From: Oscillospiraceae bacterium
GTDB lineage: Bacteria; Bacillota; Clostridia; Oscillospirales; Oscillospiraceae
Length of the DNA: 6,625 bases
Direction of reading: 5' to 3'
Assembly: GCA_031288675.1 (NCBI GenBank)
Contig: JAITQY010000186.1
Location: 1-6,625 of the forward strand
The notes beneath the pieces were generated by a model. The model made no database searches. It saw only the letters and a program-made list of their open reading frames with translations, and was not told where the DNA came from. The translations under genes were made by a program, and so were the position numbers. This document shows positions 1 to 5,388 of the stretch, in pieces. Each line of letters opens with the position of its first letter. The stretch's first letter is position 1.

Positions 1-2
1 AG

Positions 3-1454
3 CAGTTAGACCACGATCCTTTGATTGCGGTCGGCGATGAAGTGACGATAAGGGTCACTGTAAAAGCCCCTGAAGGCTATAACTTATACAATGTTATACT
101 TCTGTTTGCATGGAAAACGGATCAAATGGAATTGGTTAGTACTTCAAATAAAACGCCGTCCATCTATTCTATTGATGACGTATTTAGTTATGGAGTGCAG
201 CCTGACGGATCAGGTACTGAGGTGGCAAGTACTGAAATAAAACCATCAAATCAGGCGGTTGGACCTATTGCTCAGTTTGACGTCACGTTTGCTGTAAAAA
301 CCGAGTTTATACAAAATGGTTTATATTCAGCGGATATATTTGTAGGTCCGGTAGTAAGTGATTTTAACTTAAATATACCAAGTATAGACGTGATGAAAGA
401 CATTTTGCCGCAAGTATCCGGAGGAGACAATAGTTCGTGGAAGTTATGCGGTGCGACCAATGCAGATCCCGGACCTTATCCAGGAAGCGCGTCTGCAGGG
501 AAGACTCCTTATGCAGACATTGCGGGTATCAGTCCTACAAGCGGATTGAATATAAACGCAACAGGTATAATCAGCAATGAAATTACTGTTACATACGATC
601 CGGGTGAAGCCGGAGAAAACGCTGAAGATATGCCAAACCCGTTATCAGAAGAAGTGGGTTTTGAAAACTATACCACAGCTTCCGCTCCGGTGTGGACTGA
701 TAATAATCCTCAGCTAAAGGTTTTTGACGGTTGGAAACTGACAGACGGTGCAGTAGACGGCGCTGTGACAGGTACTACAGTTTTTGACAGTAATGAACCG
801 CTCAACGATATTCTAACACACAATATCACGCTTACCGCGCAATGGAGAGAATTAGAGTATCCGCTTGATCTCGGCTTACCGGATATAATAGTTATTCATC
901 AAAAACTATTACAGTCAACACATAGCGGAAGTACGATTCCTGAAACGTTTACAGACGGCGTACAAGGATATGCTGCACATAGTAACAATTTTTCATTTAC
1001 CCCCGTCGGGACAATAGACGGGCAACCCGCGACATTTACATTGGGTGATGTTGATATTATTTGGGAAGACATCGGAGGATTTGAAACCGCCGGCACAGGG
1101 ATTCAAGATACTTTGACGGTTAACGGTTTTGACATTACCGGCAGTATGTCAGGTATTGCGCGTGTAACTGTGTCGTTAAAAATTAAACCTGCTGTGAGTG
1201 CAAGTTTTGTGGTTGTTGTACCCGGCGATATAAACAGAGACGGGGCTATTGACGGCGGTGATTCGACTGCGCTGTCGCTGTATGCTAAGTCACTGGGCGT
1301 TAAGAACACGGCCGGGTTTGCACAGCCTATGGACGAATACTCGTTACCGCTTGCAGACGTGAACAGGGACGGGCAAGTGGACGGAGGAGACTCTACAGCG
1401 GTTTCATTATATGCAAAATCACTTGGTACAAAAAACACCTCAGGGTGGCAATAA
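3..1454 (+). CDS. Secreted dockerin protein with cohesin-like head, 5' partial (gene A)
   Basis: This is the 3' part of a gene running in from the left edge. The frame is open from base 3, and the TTG at 21 is internal because alignment to gene B implies about 44 missing N-terminal residues, including a signal peptide. Visible order over 483 codons: a cohesin-like beta domain (about residues 1-190, starting VGDEVTIRVTVKAPEGY) ending near the motif SSWKLCGATNAD; one InlB/Listeria-Bacteroides-type repeat (about 193-281, with FDGWKLTDG and LTAQW); an unrecognised beta-rich domain (282-407); and two dockerin calcium loops (408-475). It ends with TAA. No catalytic motif or membrane segment is visible. 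The first two domains are clearly paralogous to gene B, 19 bases downstream, so the two are probably co-transcribed. Export and docking to a cohesin on another surface protein are inferred. The cohesin-like call rests on pattern only; the dockerin call is firm. Confidence 0.85.
   Translation, partial: QLDHDPLIAVGDEVTIRVTVKAPEGYNLYNVILLFAWKTDQMELVSTSNKTPSIYSIDDVFSYGVQPDGSGTEVASTEIKPSNQAVGPIAQFDVTFAVKTEFIQNGLYSADIFVGPVVSDFNLNIPSIDVMKDILPQVSGGDNSSWKLCGATNADPGPYPGSASAGKTPYADIAGISPTSGLNINATGIISNEITVTYDPGEAGENAEDMPNPLSEEVGFENYTTASAPVWTDNNPQLKVFDGWKLTDGAVDGAVTGTTVFDSNEPLNDILTHNITLTAQWRELEYPLDLGLPDIIVIHQKLLQSTHSGSTIPETFTDGVQGYAAHSNNFSFTPVGTIDGQPATFTLGDVDIIWEDIGGFETAGTGIQDTLTVNGFDITGSMSGIARVTVSLKIKPAVSASFVVVVPGDINRDGAIDGGDSTALSLYAKSLGVKNTAGFAQPMDEYSLPLADVNRDGQVDGGDSTAVSLYAKSLGTKNTSGWQ
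445..479 (+). repeat. Conserved 35-bp block shared by genes A and B
   Basis: This block matches 2040-2074 in gene B at 33 of 35 bases, with the first 23 identical. It encodes the motif CGATNAD followed by xGPY at the end of the cohesin-like domain. The flanking DNA of the two genes is much more diverged although the proteins align throughout. This fits strong local constraint or gene conversion between tandem paralogues. Confidence 0.7.
1224..1427 (+). repeat. Dockerin type I-like duplicated calcium-binding repeats
   Basis: Two 25-residue repeats lie at 1224-1298 and 1353-1427. The first has GDINRDGAIDGGDSTALSLY and the second ADVNRDGQVDGGDSTAVSLY, each followed by AKSLG. Both fit the dockerin loop D-x-N-x-D-G-x-(I/V)-D-x-x-D, so the calcium ligands at loop positions 1, 3, 5, 9 and 12 are all present, followed by the F-helix. 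The linker between them is 18 residues. Loop positions 10-11, which contribute to cohesin choice in known type I dockerins, are Gly-Gly in both halves. Such symmetry is compatible with the dual binding mode known for some dockerins. Confidence 0.88.
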
Positions 1455-1459
1455 AAAAT

Positions 1460-1465
1460 AGGAGG
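1460..1465 (+). promoter_or_regulatory. Ribosome binding site that fixes the gene B start
   Basis: AGGAGG sits 8 bases before the TTG at 1474. It is the only good Shine-Dalgarno near the gene and shows that translation begins at 1474, not at the TTG at 1532. From 1474 the frame reads M-K-T-S-K-N and stops at TAA 1492-1494. The strong RBS therefore feeds a frame that is out of register with the signal peptide that follows. Confidence 0.75.
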
Positions 1466-1531
1466 AAATAATCTTGAAAACATCAAAAAATTAAACGACT
1501 GCTGTCGCTTGCATTAGCGGTAGTATCCCTA

Positions 1532-2506
1532 TTGTCTTTTACAACGGCGGCACTGCCAAATGCCGGAGCGGCAACGGGAGACGGCGGAGAGCTAATTGTA
1601 GAAGAGGTGTCGAGGTCAGCACAGACGCTTGTAGATGGCGCGACAGTTACAATAAGAATTACGGCTAAAATGCCGGCTGGCTATAGTATATATAGTGTTA
1701 TACCTGCTATAGCATGGAAAAATACTCAGCTTGAGTTACAGAGTACAAGTAATAAACCCCCATCAATATATTCAATAGATGATGTTGCATCTCAGGGAGT
1801 CTGGCCTGTGGGATCACATACTGAGTTGGCAACTACGGAGATTAAGCCGTCAAGTCAGGATGTTGGACCGCAAGCGTCTTTTGAAGTGACATTTAAGGTG
1901 TTAAGCGGTTATCAAACGAATGGATATTCAGCTGATATTTATGTGGGACCTATAGTAACGGACTTTGACGCAACGGTAGACGTGATTGATGGCGTTTTGC
2001 CGCTAGTGTCCTCAAAAGAGGCTAATAGCTCTTGGAAAATATGCGGTGCGACCAATGCAGATGACGGACCTTATGGAAAGCCTGCTGCCAAAGTTCCTTA
2101 TGGGGATATTAAAGGAATTAACCCTGAAACCGGACTGGCTAAGATTACTATCAACAACCTTACGATGCGTACGGTAACGTATGCGCCGGGCGCGGCGGGA
2201 GCCAACGCGGAGGGGATGCCGAGTCCGCTTTCGGACAGCGTTTCCGATACCGGATATACGCTCGCAAGCGCGCCGACGTGGACGACCGGCAATACTGAAA
2301 ACAAAACCTTCGCGGGATGGAAGCTGACGTCCGGAACGGTTGACGACTGGACGGACAGTTCCAATAAACAAGCCGGCGCCGTAATCGGCACGATTACAGA
2401 TAACATTACGCTTGAGGCGCAGTGGGCGGCTCCGGCGACCTGGCAGCTGACGCTGAAAACGGTTCCGGCGCAACGAATGTCACCGGCGCGAGCTTCAGCG
2501 GAGTAA
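1532..2506 (+). CDS. Gene B piece 1: cohesin-like domain and first InlB-type module
   Basis: The open frame actually extends back to 1478 and contains the whole hydrophobic signal peptide. The TTG at 1532 has no RBS and falls inside that peptide, so it is not a credible start. The piece encodes the cohesin-like domain (DGATVTIRITAKMPAGY through SSWKICGATNAD), aligning along its length with gene A. It continues with one InlB-type repeat (2168-2425, with FAGWKLTSG and LEAQW). After the Trp at 2441 the sequence reads WQLTLK, then leaves the family pattern for 15 unrelated residues (TVPAQRMSPARASAE) before TAA at 2504-2506. Genuine coding in this frame therefore ends near 2459. Composition changes sharply at about 2160 within it. 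Confidence 0.7.
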   Translation: MSFTTAALPNAGAATGDGGELIVEEVSRSAQTLVDGATVTIRITAKMPAGYSIYSVIPAIAWKNTQLELQSTSNKPPSIYSIDDVASQGVWPVGSHTELATTEIKPSSQDVGPQASFEVTFKVLSGYQTNGYSADIYVGPIVTDFDATVDVIDGVLPLVSSKEANSSWKICGATNADDGPYGKPAAKVPYGDIKGINPETGLAKITINNLTMRTVTYAPGAAGANAEGMPSPLSDSVSDTGYTLASAPTWTTGNTENKTFAGWKLTSGTVDDWTDSSNKQAGAVIGTITDNITLEAQWAAPATWQLTLKTVPAQRMSPARASAE

Positions 2507-3590
2507 CATTGCCGGGCAATCAGATAGGCATTTCGACGACGGCTGCATCTGCGGCTATCGGAACGCCTACCGGCGTACCGACGAAGGACGGCGGGACGTT
2601 CAGCTTTGCCGGATGGAACACTGATGTAAATGGAACCGGAGACGCTTACGCGGCAACCGGCACAGTACCTGCACAGACGGCGGACACCGACTATAAGCTG
2701 TACGCGATTTGGAGCTTTACGCCGGACCCGACATATCACTCCGTGACATATAATAAGAATCTGCCTGCCGGAGTTACTAACGCAGGTGACATAACAGTTC
2801 CAGCAGACGTTACGGCTGCGTCGCATGTAATTAAACACGGCGACCCGTATACGTTAAACGTGCCAACCGGAACGCCGCGCAAGGCGGACGGTACGCTTTA
2901 TGAGTTCGCCGGCTGGGCGGACAGCGCGAACGGAGAGGTTAAATATCCGTCAGACACCTTGATATTGCCAGCGTGACCGCTAACCTGGTACTTTACGCGA
3001 AGTGGACGGCAATCGAGCCGTGGGAGCTGTGGTTTACTGATAACCGCCCGATTGGAGTTGCCGGTATTATAACCGTTCCGGCTACGGTGACATACGCGAT
3101 AGACAGCGGTTCGGAAGAGTTGGGATCACCGGATCCGACGACGCTGAAGGGGAAAGGCTATATTTACACGTTCTTAGGATGGGATGAGGACTCGGAGACA
3201 ACGAGTTCGCCGACCTACACAGCGACAGATAAAATTAGCGCCCAGAGCAGCGGTGATTCAATCCACCTTTATGCGATTTGGGAAGCGCAAGCTAATCCGA
3301 GCTGGGAAGTCCGCTTCGCCACAAGCGTGCCTGCCGGGTCGAGCGTAACGGGAGTAACGGTACCTTATGCGTCGGTGCTTGACGAAGACGAAGCCTCCGC
3401 GCCGTTAGCTGCTCCTACAGGCAAGCCGACGCGCAGCGGTTATACGTACACCTTTGATTGCTGGAAAGTCGTTGACGTCATCACGGACGGAATCTATGCC
3501 GGCGATATCGCAATCGGGGATGAGTATGAAACCGGCGCTATTATAGCCGCACAGGCTGACGGCGTAACAATTATGCTTGAAGCGCAGTGG
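2168..3590 (+). repeat. Five tandem InlB/Listeria-Bacteroides-type modules
   Basis: Modules lie at 2168-2425, 2441-2712, 2734-3005, 3021-3281 and 3303-3590, each about 86-96 residues. Most begin W-x-(V/L)-x-(F/Y), carry a (P)xGxxxxGxTVP stretch, have a central (F/Y)xFxGW core, and close with L-(Y/E)-A-(I/Q/K)-W. A sixth copy lies in gene A at about 579-845. The first module resembles the gene A copy more than it does modules 2-5, so the later four probably arose by a separate expansion. Such repeats serve as stalks or binding units on bacterial surfaces. Confidence 0.8.
2422..2976 (+). CDS. Gene B piece 2: InlB-type modules 2 and 3
   Basis: Genuine coding in this frame begins near 2460 (GSGATNVTGASFSGVTLPGN). 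The first dozen codons from GTG 2422 only overlap piece 1 in another register. It carries most of two repeats of about 90 residues. Module 2 (2441-2712) has FSFAGWNTDVNGTGD and LYAIW. Module 3 (2734-3005) has YNKNLPAGVTNAGDITVPAD and YEFAGWADS. This frame ends at TGA 2974-2976 in the middle of module 3, whose last strand (VTANLVLYAKW) continues one register away. There is no RBS and no signal peptide, so it is not an independent gene. These repeats adopt beta-grasp-like folds in known InlB-type surface proteins and usually form stalks. Confidence 0.65.
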   Translation: MGGSGDLAADAENGSGATNVTGASFSGVTLPGNQIGISTTAASAAIGTPTGVPTKDGGTFSFAGWNTDVNGTGDAYAATGTVPAQTADTDYKLYAIWSFTPDPTYHSVTYNKNLPAGVTNAGDITVPADVTAASHVIKHGDPYTLNVPTGTPRKADGTLYEFAGWADSANGEVKYPSDTLILPA

Positions 3591-4346
3591 ACAGAGAAGA
3601 AGAACTCCGGCGGTGGCGGCGGCGGAGGAGGCGGTGGCGGCGGAACGCCGAGCCCGTCCCCGAGCCCGAGCGCGACGCCTGATAAGACCGAACACGTGCA
3701 GTACGTATCCGGATACCCGGATAACACGGTTCGTCCGCAGGGCAACCTGACCCGTGCCGAAGCTGCAACGGTATTCTACCGTCTGCTTGGCGACGTTAAG
3801 CCGGCGCTTTCGGAGAACTACAGCGATGTAGACGCGGACGACTGGTTCTATGAAGCTATTGCGGCGACCAGCGCGCTCGGACTTGTAAACGGCTATCCGG
3901 ACGGTACGTTCAAGCCGAACGCGACGATTACCCGCGCAGAGCTGTCGAAGCTTCTGAAAACATTCGCGGACTATATGAAGCTGCCGCAGAAAGAACTGCG
4001 TACGGCGATTAACCTGAACGATATAGACGGACACTGGGCGAACGAATACATCGTACACGGGGCTAAGGTCGGCTGGATTAACGGCTATGAGGACGAGACG
4101 TTCCGCCCGAACGCGGCAATCACGCGAGCGGAGTTTATGGCGCTTGTGAACCGTATGTTAGGGCGTGACCCGAAACTTGAGAGCGATTATCTGCCATCTG
4201 TTGTGTATTGGGCAGACAACGCTAACCTGACGCACTTGACGTTCAGGAAGCGTCTAAGACGCACGACCATACCCCGAATAAGTAAGACGCAGATGTTAGA
4301 TAGATATTTGAGACAGACTCAAGAACTGTGTGCGGTACCGTACTGA
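2973..4346 (+). CDS. Gene B piece 3: InlB-type modules 4 and 5, linker and SLH anchor
   Basis: The frame opens with VTANLVLYAKW, the end of module 3, so the GTG at 2973 is not a real start and no RBS precedes it. It contains module 4 (3021-3281, FLGWDEDSE, LYAIW), module 5 (3303-3590, FDCWKVVDV, LEAQW), a Gly12 and Pro-Ser linker, and three SLH repeats. After YWADNAN at about 4226 it becomes a basic tail unlike any SLH protein (LTHLTFRKRLRRTTIPRI). The neighbouring frame from 4226 instead gives PDALDVQEASKTHDHTPNK and TAA at 4283-4285, the ending expected of clostridial SLH proteins. The last 20 codons to TGA 4346 are therefore probably artefactual. Confidence 0.72.
   Translation: MTANLVLYAKWTAIEPWELWFTDNRPIGVAGIITVPATVTYAIDSGSEELGSPDPTTLKGKGYIYTFLGWDEDSETTSSPTYTATDKISAQSSGDSIHLYAIWEAQANPSWEVRFATSVPAGSSVTGVTVPYASVLDEDEASAPLAAPTGKPTRSGYTYTFDCWKVVDVITDGIYAGDIAIGDEYETGAIIAAQADGVTIMLEAQWTEKKNSGGGGGGGGGGGGTPSPSPSPSATPDKTEHVQYVSGYPDNTVRPQGNLTRAEAATVFYRLLGDVKPALSENYSDVDADDWFYEAIAATSALGLVNGYPDGTFKPNATITRAELSKLLKTFADYMKLPQKELRTAINLNDIDGHWANEYIVHGAKVGWINGYEDETFRPNAAITRAEFMALVNRMLGRDPKLESDYLPSVVYWADNANLTHLTFRKRLRRTTIPRISKTQMLDRYLRQTQELCAVPY
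3609..3680 (+). repeat. Gly12 and Pro-Ser low-complexity linker
   Basis: Twelve consecutive glycine codons (3609-3644, mixed GGC, GGT and GGA) are followed by Thr and a Pro-Ser alternation ending SATP (to 3680). This is a flexible, probably wall-spanning linker between the stalk repeats and the SLH anchor. On the opposite strand it produces spurious proline- and arginine-rich open frames. Confidence 0.85.
3693..4163 (+). other. Triple SLH cell-wall anchoring domain
   Basis: Three SLH units lie at about 3693-3791 (VSGYPDNTVRPQGNLTRAEA; its N-terminal part is short), 3819-3965 (YSDVDADDWFYEAI, NGYPDGTFKPNATITRAEL) and 4014-4163 (LNDIDGHWANEYI, NGYEDETFRPNAAITRAEF). All three keep the TRAE motif that, in characterised SLH proteins, binds pyruvylated secondary cell-wall polymer. 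All lie in one frame and look intact. A C-terminal tail follows in a shifted frame. Confidence 0.92.
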
Positions 4347-4354
4347 CTGAGCGG

Positions 4355-4409
4355 TATCCGCGCGCGGATAGGCTCTTGCGAAGCAAGAGCCTATCCTTTA
4401 TAAAGGATA
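4355..4409 (+). repeat. Nested palindromes forming a 55-bp imperfect inverted repeat
   Basis: A perfect 16-bp palindrome (4355-4370, TATCCGCGCGCGGATA) and a perfect 18-bp palindrome (4392-4409, TATCCTTTATAAAGGATA) flank a central hairpin (4366-4396). The TATCC and GGATA arms occur twice each, so they can pair within each palindrome, across the central stem, or across the whole element. These folds are mutually exclusive. Confidence 0.75.
4366..4400 (+). terminator. Probable intrinsic terminator after gene B
   Basis: A perfect 14-bp stem (GGATAGGCTCTTGC, 4366-4379) with a GAA loop pairs with 4383-4396 and is followed by TTTATAAA. The stem is strong but the T tract is short and broken, so termination may be partial. 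It lies 81 bases after the corrected gene B stop and before a new RBS and signal-peptide gene, so it probably ends the A-B transcript. Confidence 0.65.
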
Positions 4410-4426
4410 AAAAATCAATATTACTC

Positions 4427-4432
4427 TATAAT
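4427..4432 (+). promoter_or_regulatory. Possible -10 box for gene C
   Basis: A consensus TATAAT lies in the AT-rich stretch between the hairpin and gene C, 65 bases before the start codon. The hexamer 17 bases upstream (AGGATA, 4404-4409) does not resemble TTGACA, so the call rests on position and the -10 match alone. An AT-rich stretch gives such matches by chance. Confidence 0.35.
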
Positions 4433-4487
4433 TATTTAGAATTAAATGACAATTTTAGATAATCAGCACGGTTTAGAAGAAGCCATT

Positions 4488-4492
4488 GGAGG
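4488..4492 (+). promoter_or_regulatory. Ribosome binding site of gene C
   Basis: GGAGG stands 5 bases before ATG 4498, which begins a textbook signal peptide. This decides the start over the upstream in-frame TTG at 4486, which overlaps the RBS itself. Confidence 0.8.
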
Positions 4493-4497
4493 TTATT

Positions 4498-5310
4498 ATG
4501 AAAAATTTGGGTCATCACAGCTTAAAAACAAAGGCGCTGAGCCTTCTTATGGCTGTACTGATGATATTTACGCTTTTGCAGCCGTTTGCGGCAGTTGCCG
4601 CTGGCGAAATAGAGGAGCTTCGCGCGGCGGTAGTATTCTCGACGACTGCGCCTAAATCCGGCGCTGAGTTCTTTATGGACATCCGGGTTAACAGCGCAAG
4701 TCTCGGCGGAGACGGCAATCTTATCGAAGACCTTTGCGTTGCGTTCGATTTGCCGGCAAATCTCGCTGTTGCCGCAGAACCGGAGCCGTTCGGCAGTGAG
4801 TTCACCGTCAGCGTAGTCGGCAGTCACGTTGAAGTCAACTGGAACGATACGGTTCCGGTCGGCGCGCCGAGCCAGCTGAGGTTTATTCTTGCGTGGAACG
4901 CGGGCGTTACTGTAGAGGGTGATGACGAATGGGTTGATCCGGAGATTGAAATCACCGCAACTGAATGCGTCGGCGCATATGCCACTGACCAAGACGGTAT
5001 CAGCGCTGTGCAGAGCGTATATCCGAAGAATAATAACGCACCTGAACACATGACAACAGAGTATCAGAACGTTTACGCCGCGCTTCTGCATATTGCGACC
5101 GTTAAGATAAAGAGTGAGAATTCGTCCGGCGGCTTGAACATGTACGGCGGTACGGTAACTATTGAGATTGATTCTGCGGCGTATATTGCCGGTATCAAGC
5201 ACAATAACGCATCTATACCGTTCGCGGAGATTGATGATACGCCGTCAGCAGGTCGTAAGACCATAGTCATTGAACTTTCGGACAGCAGTTTAGAGGTCAA
5301 CGGCGGCTGA
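4498..5310 (+). CDS. Secreted surface protein of unrecognised family, N-terminal part (gene C)
   Basis: ATG 4498 follows a good RBS and starts a clear signal peptide: a basic N-region with K2, K10 and K12, a hydrophobic core LSLLMAVLMIFTLL, and an AVAA cleavage site near residue 35. The mature part is acidic, rich in Val, Ala, Asn and Gly, and looks like beta-sandwich adhesin sequence (AAVVFSTTAPKSGAEFFMDI, LCVAFDLPANL, RFILAWNAGV). I recognise no enzyme motif, LPxTG, SLH or dockerin. It stops at TGA 5308-5310 after LEVNGG, but the same frame continues without interruption for 404 more codons. The stop is therefore probably premature or read through, and this is the first 270 residues of a protein exceeding 700. 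A roughly 200-base spacer with its own hairpin separates it from the corrected gene B stop, so it is likely a separate transcript. Confidence 0.75.
   Translation: MKNLGHHSLKTKALSLLMAVLMIFTLLQPFAAVAAGEIEELRAAVVFSTTAPKSGAEFFMDIRVNSASLGGDGNLIEDLCVAFDLPANLAVAAEPEPFGSEFTVSVVGSHVEVNWNDTVPVGAPSQLRFILAWNAGVTVEGDDEWVDPEIEITATECVGAYATDQDGISAVQSVYPKNNNAPEHMTTEYQNVYAALLHIATVKIKSENSSGGLNMYGGTVTIEIDSAAYIAGIKHNNASIPFAEIDDTPSAGRKTIVIELSDSSLEVNGG
5308..5310 (+). other. In-frame TGA interrupting gene C (codon 271)
   Basis: The context is GAG GTC AAC GGC GGC TGA AAC GCT, reading EVNGG-stop-NAENTIQIIYNYPPDT. There is no frame change on either side, and no RBS-supported start close after it. A single substitution from TGG (Trp), CGA (Arg) or GGA (Gly) would explain it. 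Confidence 0.8.
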
Positions 5311-5388
5311 AACGCTGAAAATACCATACAGATTATCTACAACTATCCGCCGGATACAACTGACGACAGCGTTCCGGAAGAGTATGAT

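Larger units (their letters stand above)
1474..4285 (+). pseudogene. SLH-anchored multi-repeat surface protein, broken by four frame disruptions (gene B)
   Basis: With four single-base corrections this region encodes one 937-residue protein. Order in corrected numbering: signal peptide (MKTSKIKRLLSLALAVVSLL, cleavage probably near residues 26-33); cohesin-like domain (about 45-231); five InlB-type modules (232-706); Gly12 and Pro-Ser linker (713-736); three SLH repeats (741-897); and a C-terminal tail with the VQEASKTHDH motif, ending at TAA 4283-4285. Disruptions are one extra A in the A6 run 1485-1490, one base missing near A4 2456-2459, one near 2971-2974, and one near 4224-4228. The tail also seems to lack about three residues (the usual WYY before LDVQEA). 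Its likely role is an exported wall-bound stalk or scaffold. It follows gene A closely and precedes a terminator-like hairpin. It may be a decaying gene, sequence error, or, for the first site only, a switchable start. The domain calls are strong; the cause of the breaks is unresolved. Confidence 0.8.

Noticed and set aside
1103..1486. 127-codon minus-strand open frame opposite the dockerin
   Set aside because: It lies wholly opposite a well-supported domain, has no credible RBS, and its repeated segments simply mirror the dockerin repeats.
2453..2463. Programmed -1 ribosomal frameshift in gene B
   Set aside because: None of the three -1 sites has an in-register slippery heptamer, and three separate programmed events in a structural protein would be implausible.
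2098..2838. 246-codon minus-strand open frame opposite gene B
   Set aside because: It is in GC-rich coding DNA where antisense frames stay open. The product is Arg-, Ser- and Cys-rich with no family features.
2168..3590. CRISPR-like or DNA-level tandem repeat
   Set aside because: The periodicity is at protein level, with modules of 86-96 residues. The DNA of the modules is too diverged to be a direct repeat array.
3494..3745. Minus-strand frames with poly-Pro or poly-Arg runs
   Set aside because: They are the reverse reading of the Gly12 and Pro-Ser linker codons.
4446..4655. 69-codon plus-strand frame overlapping the gene C start
   Set aside because: It has no RBS of its own and overlaps the signal peptide of gene C in another register.
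5308..5360. Selenocysteine at the gene C TGA
   Set aside because: I see no obvious SECIS-like stem-loop just after the codon, and neither site lies in a redox-type motif. The protein looks like a surface adhesin.
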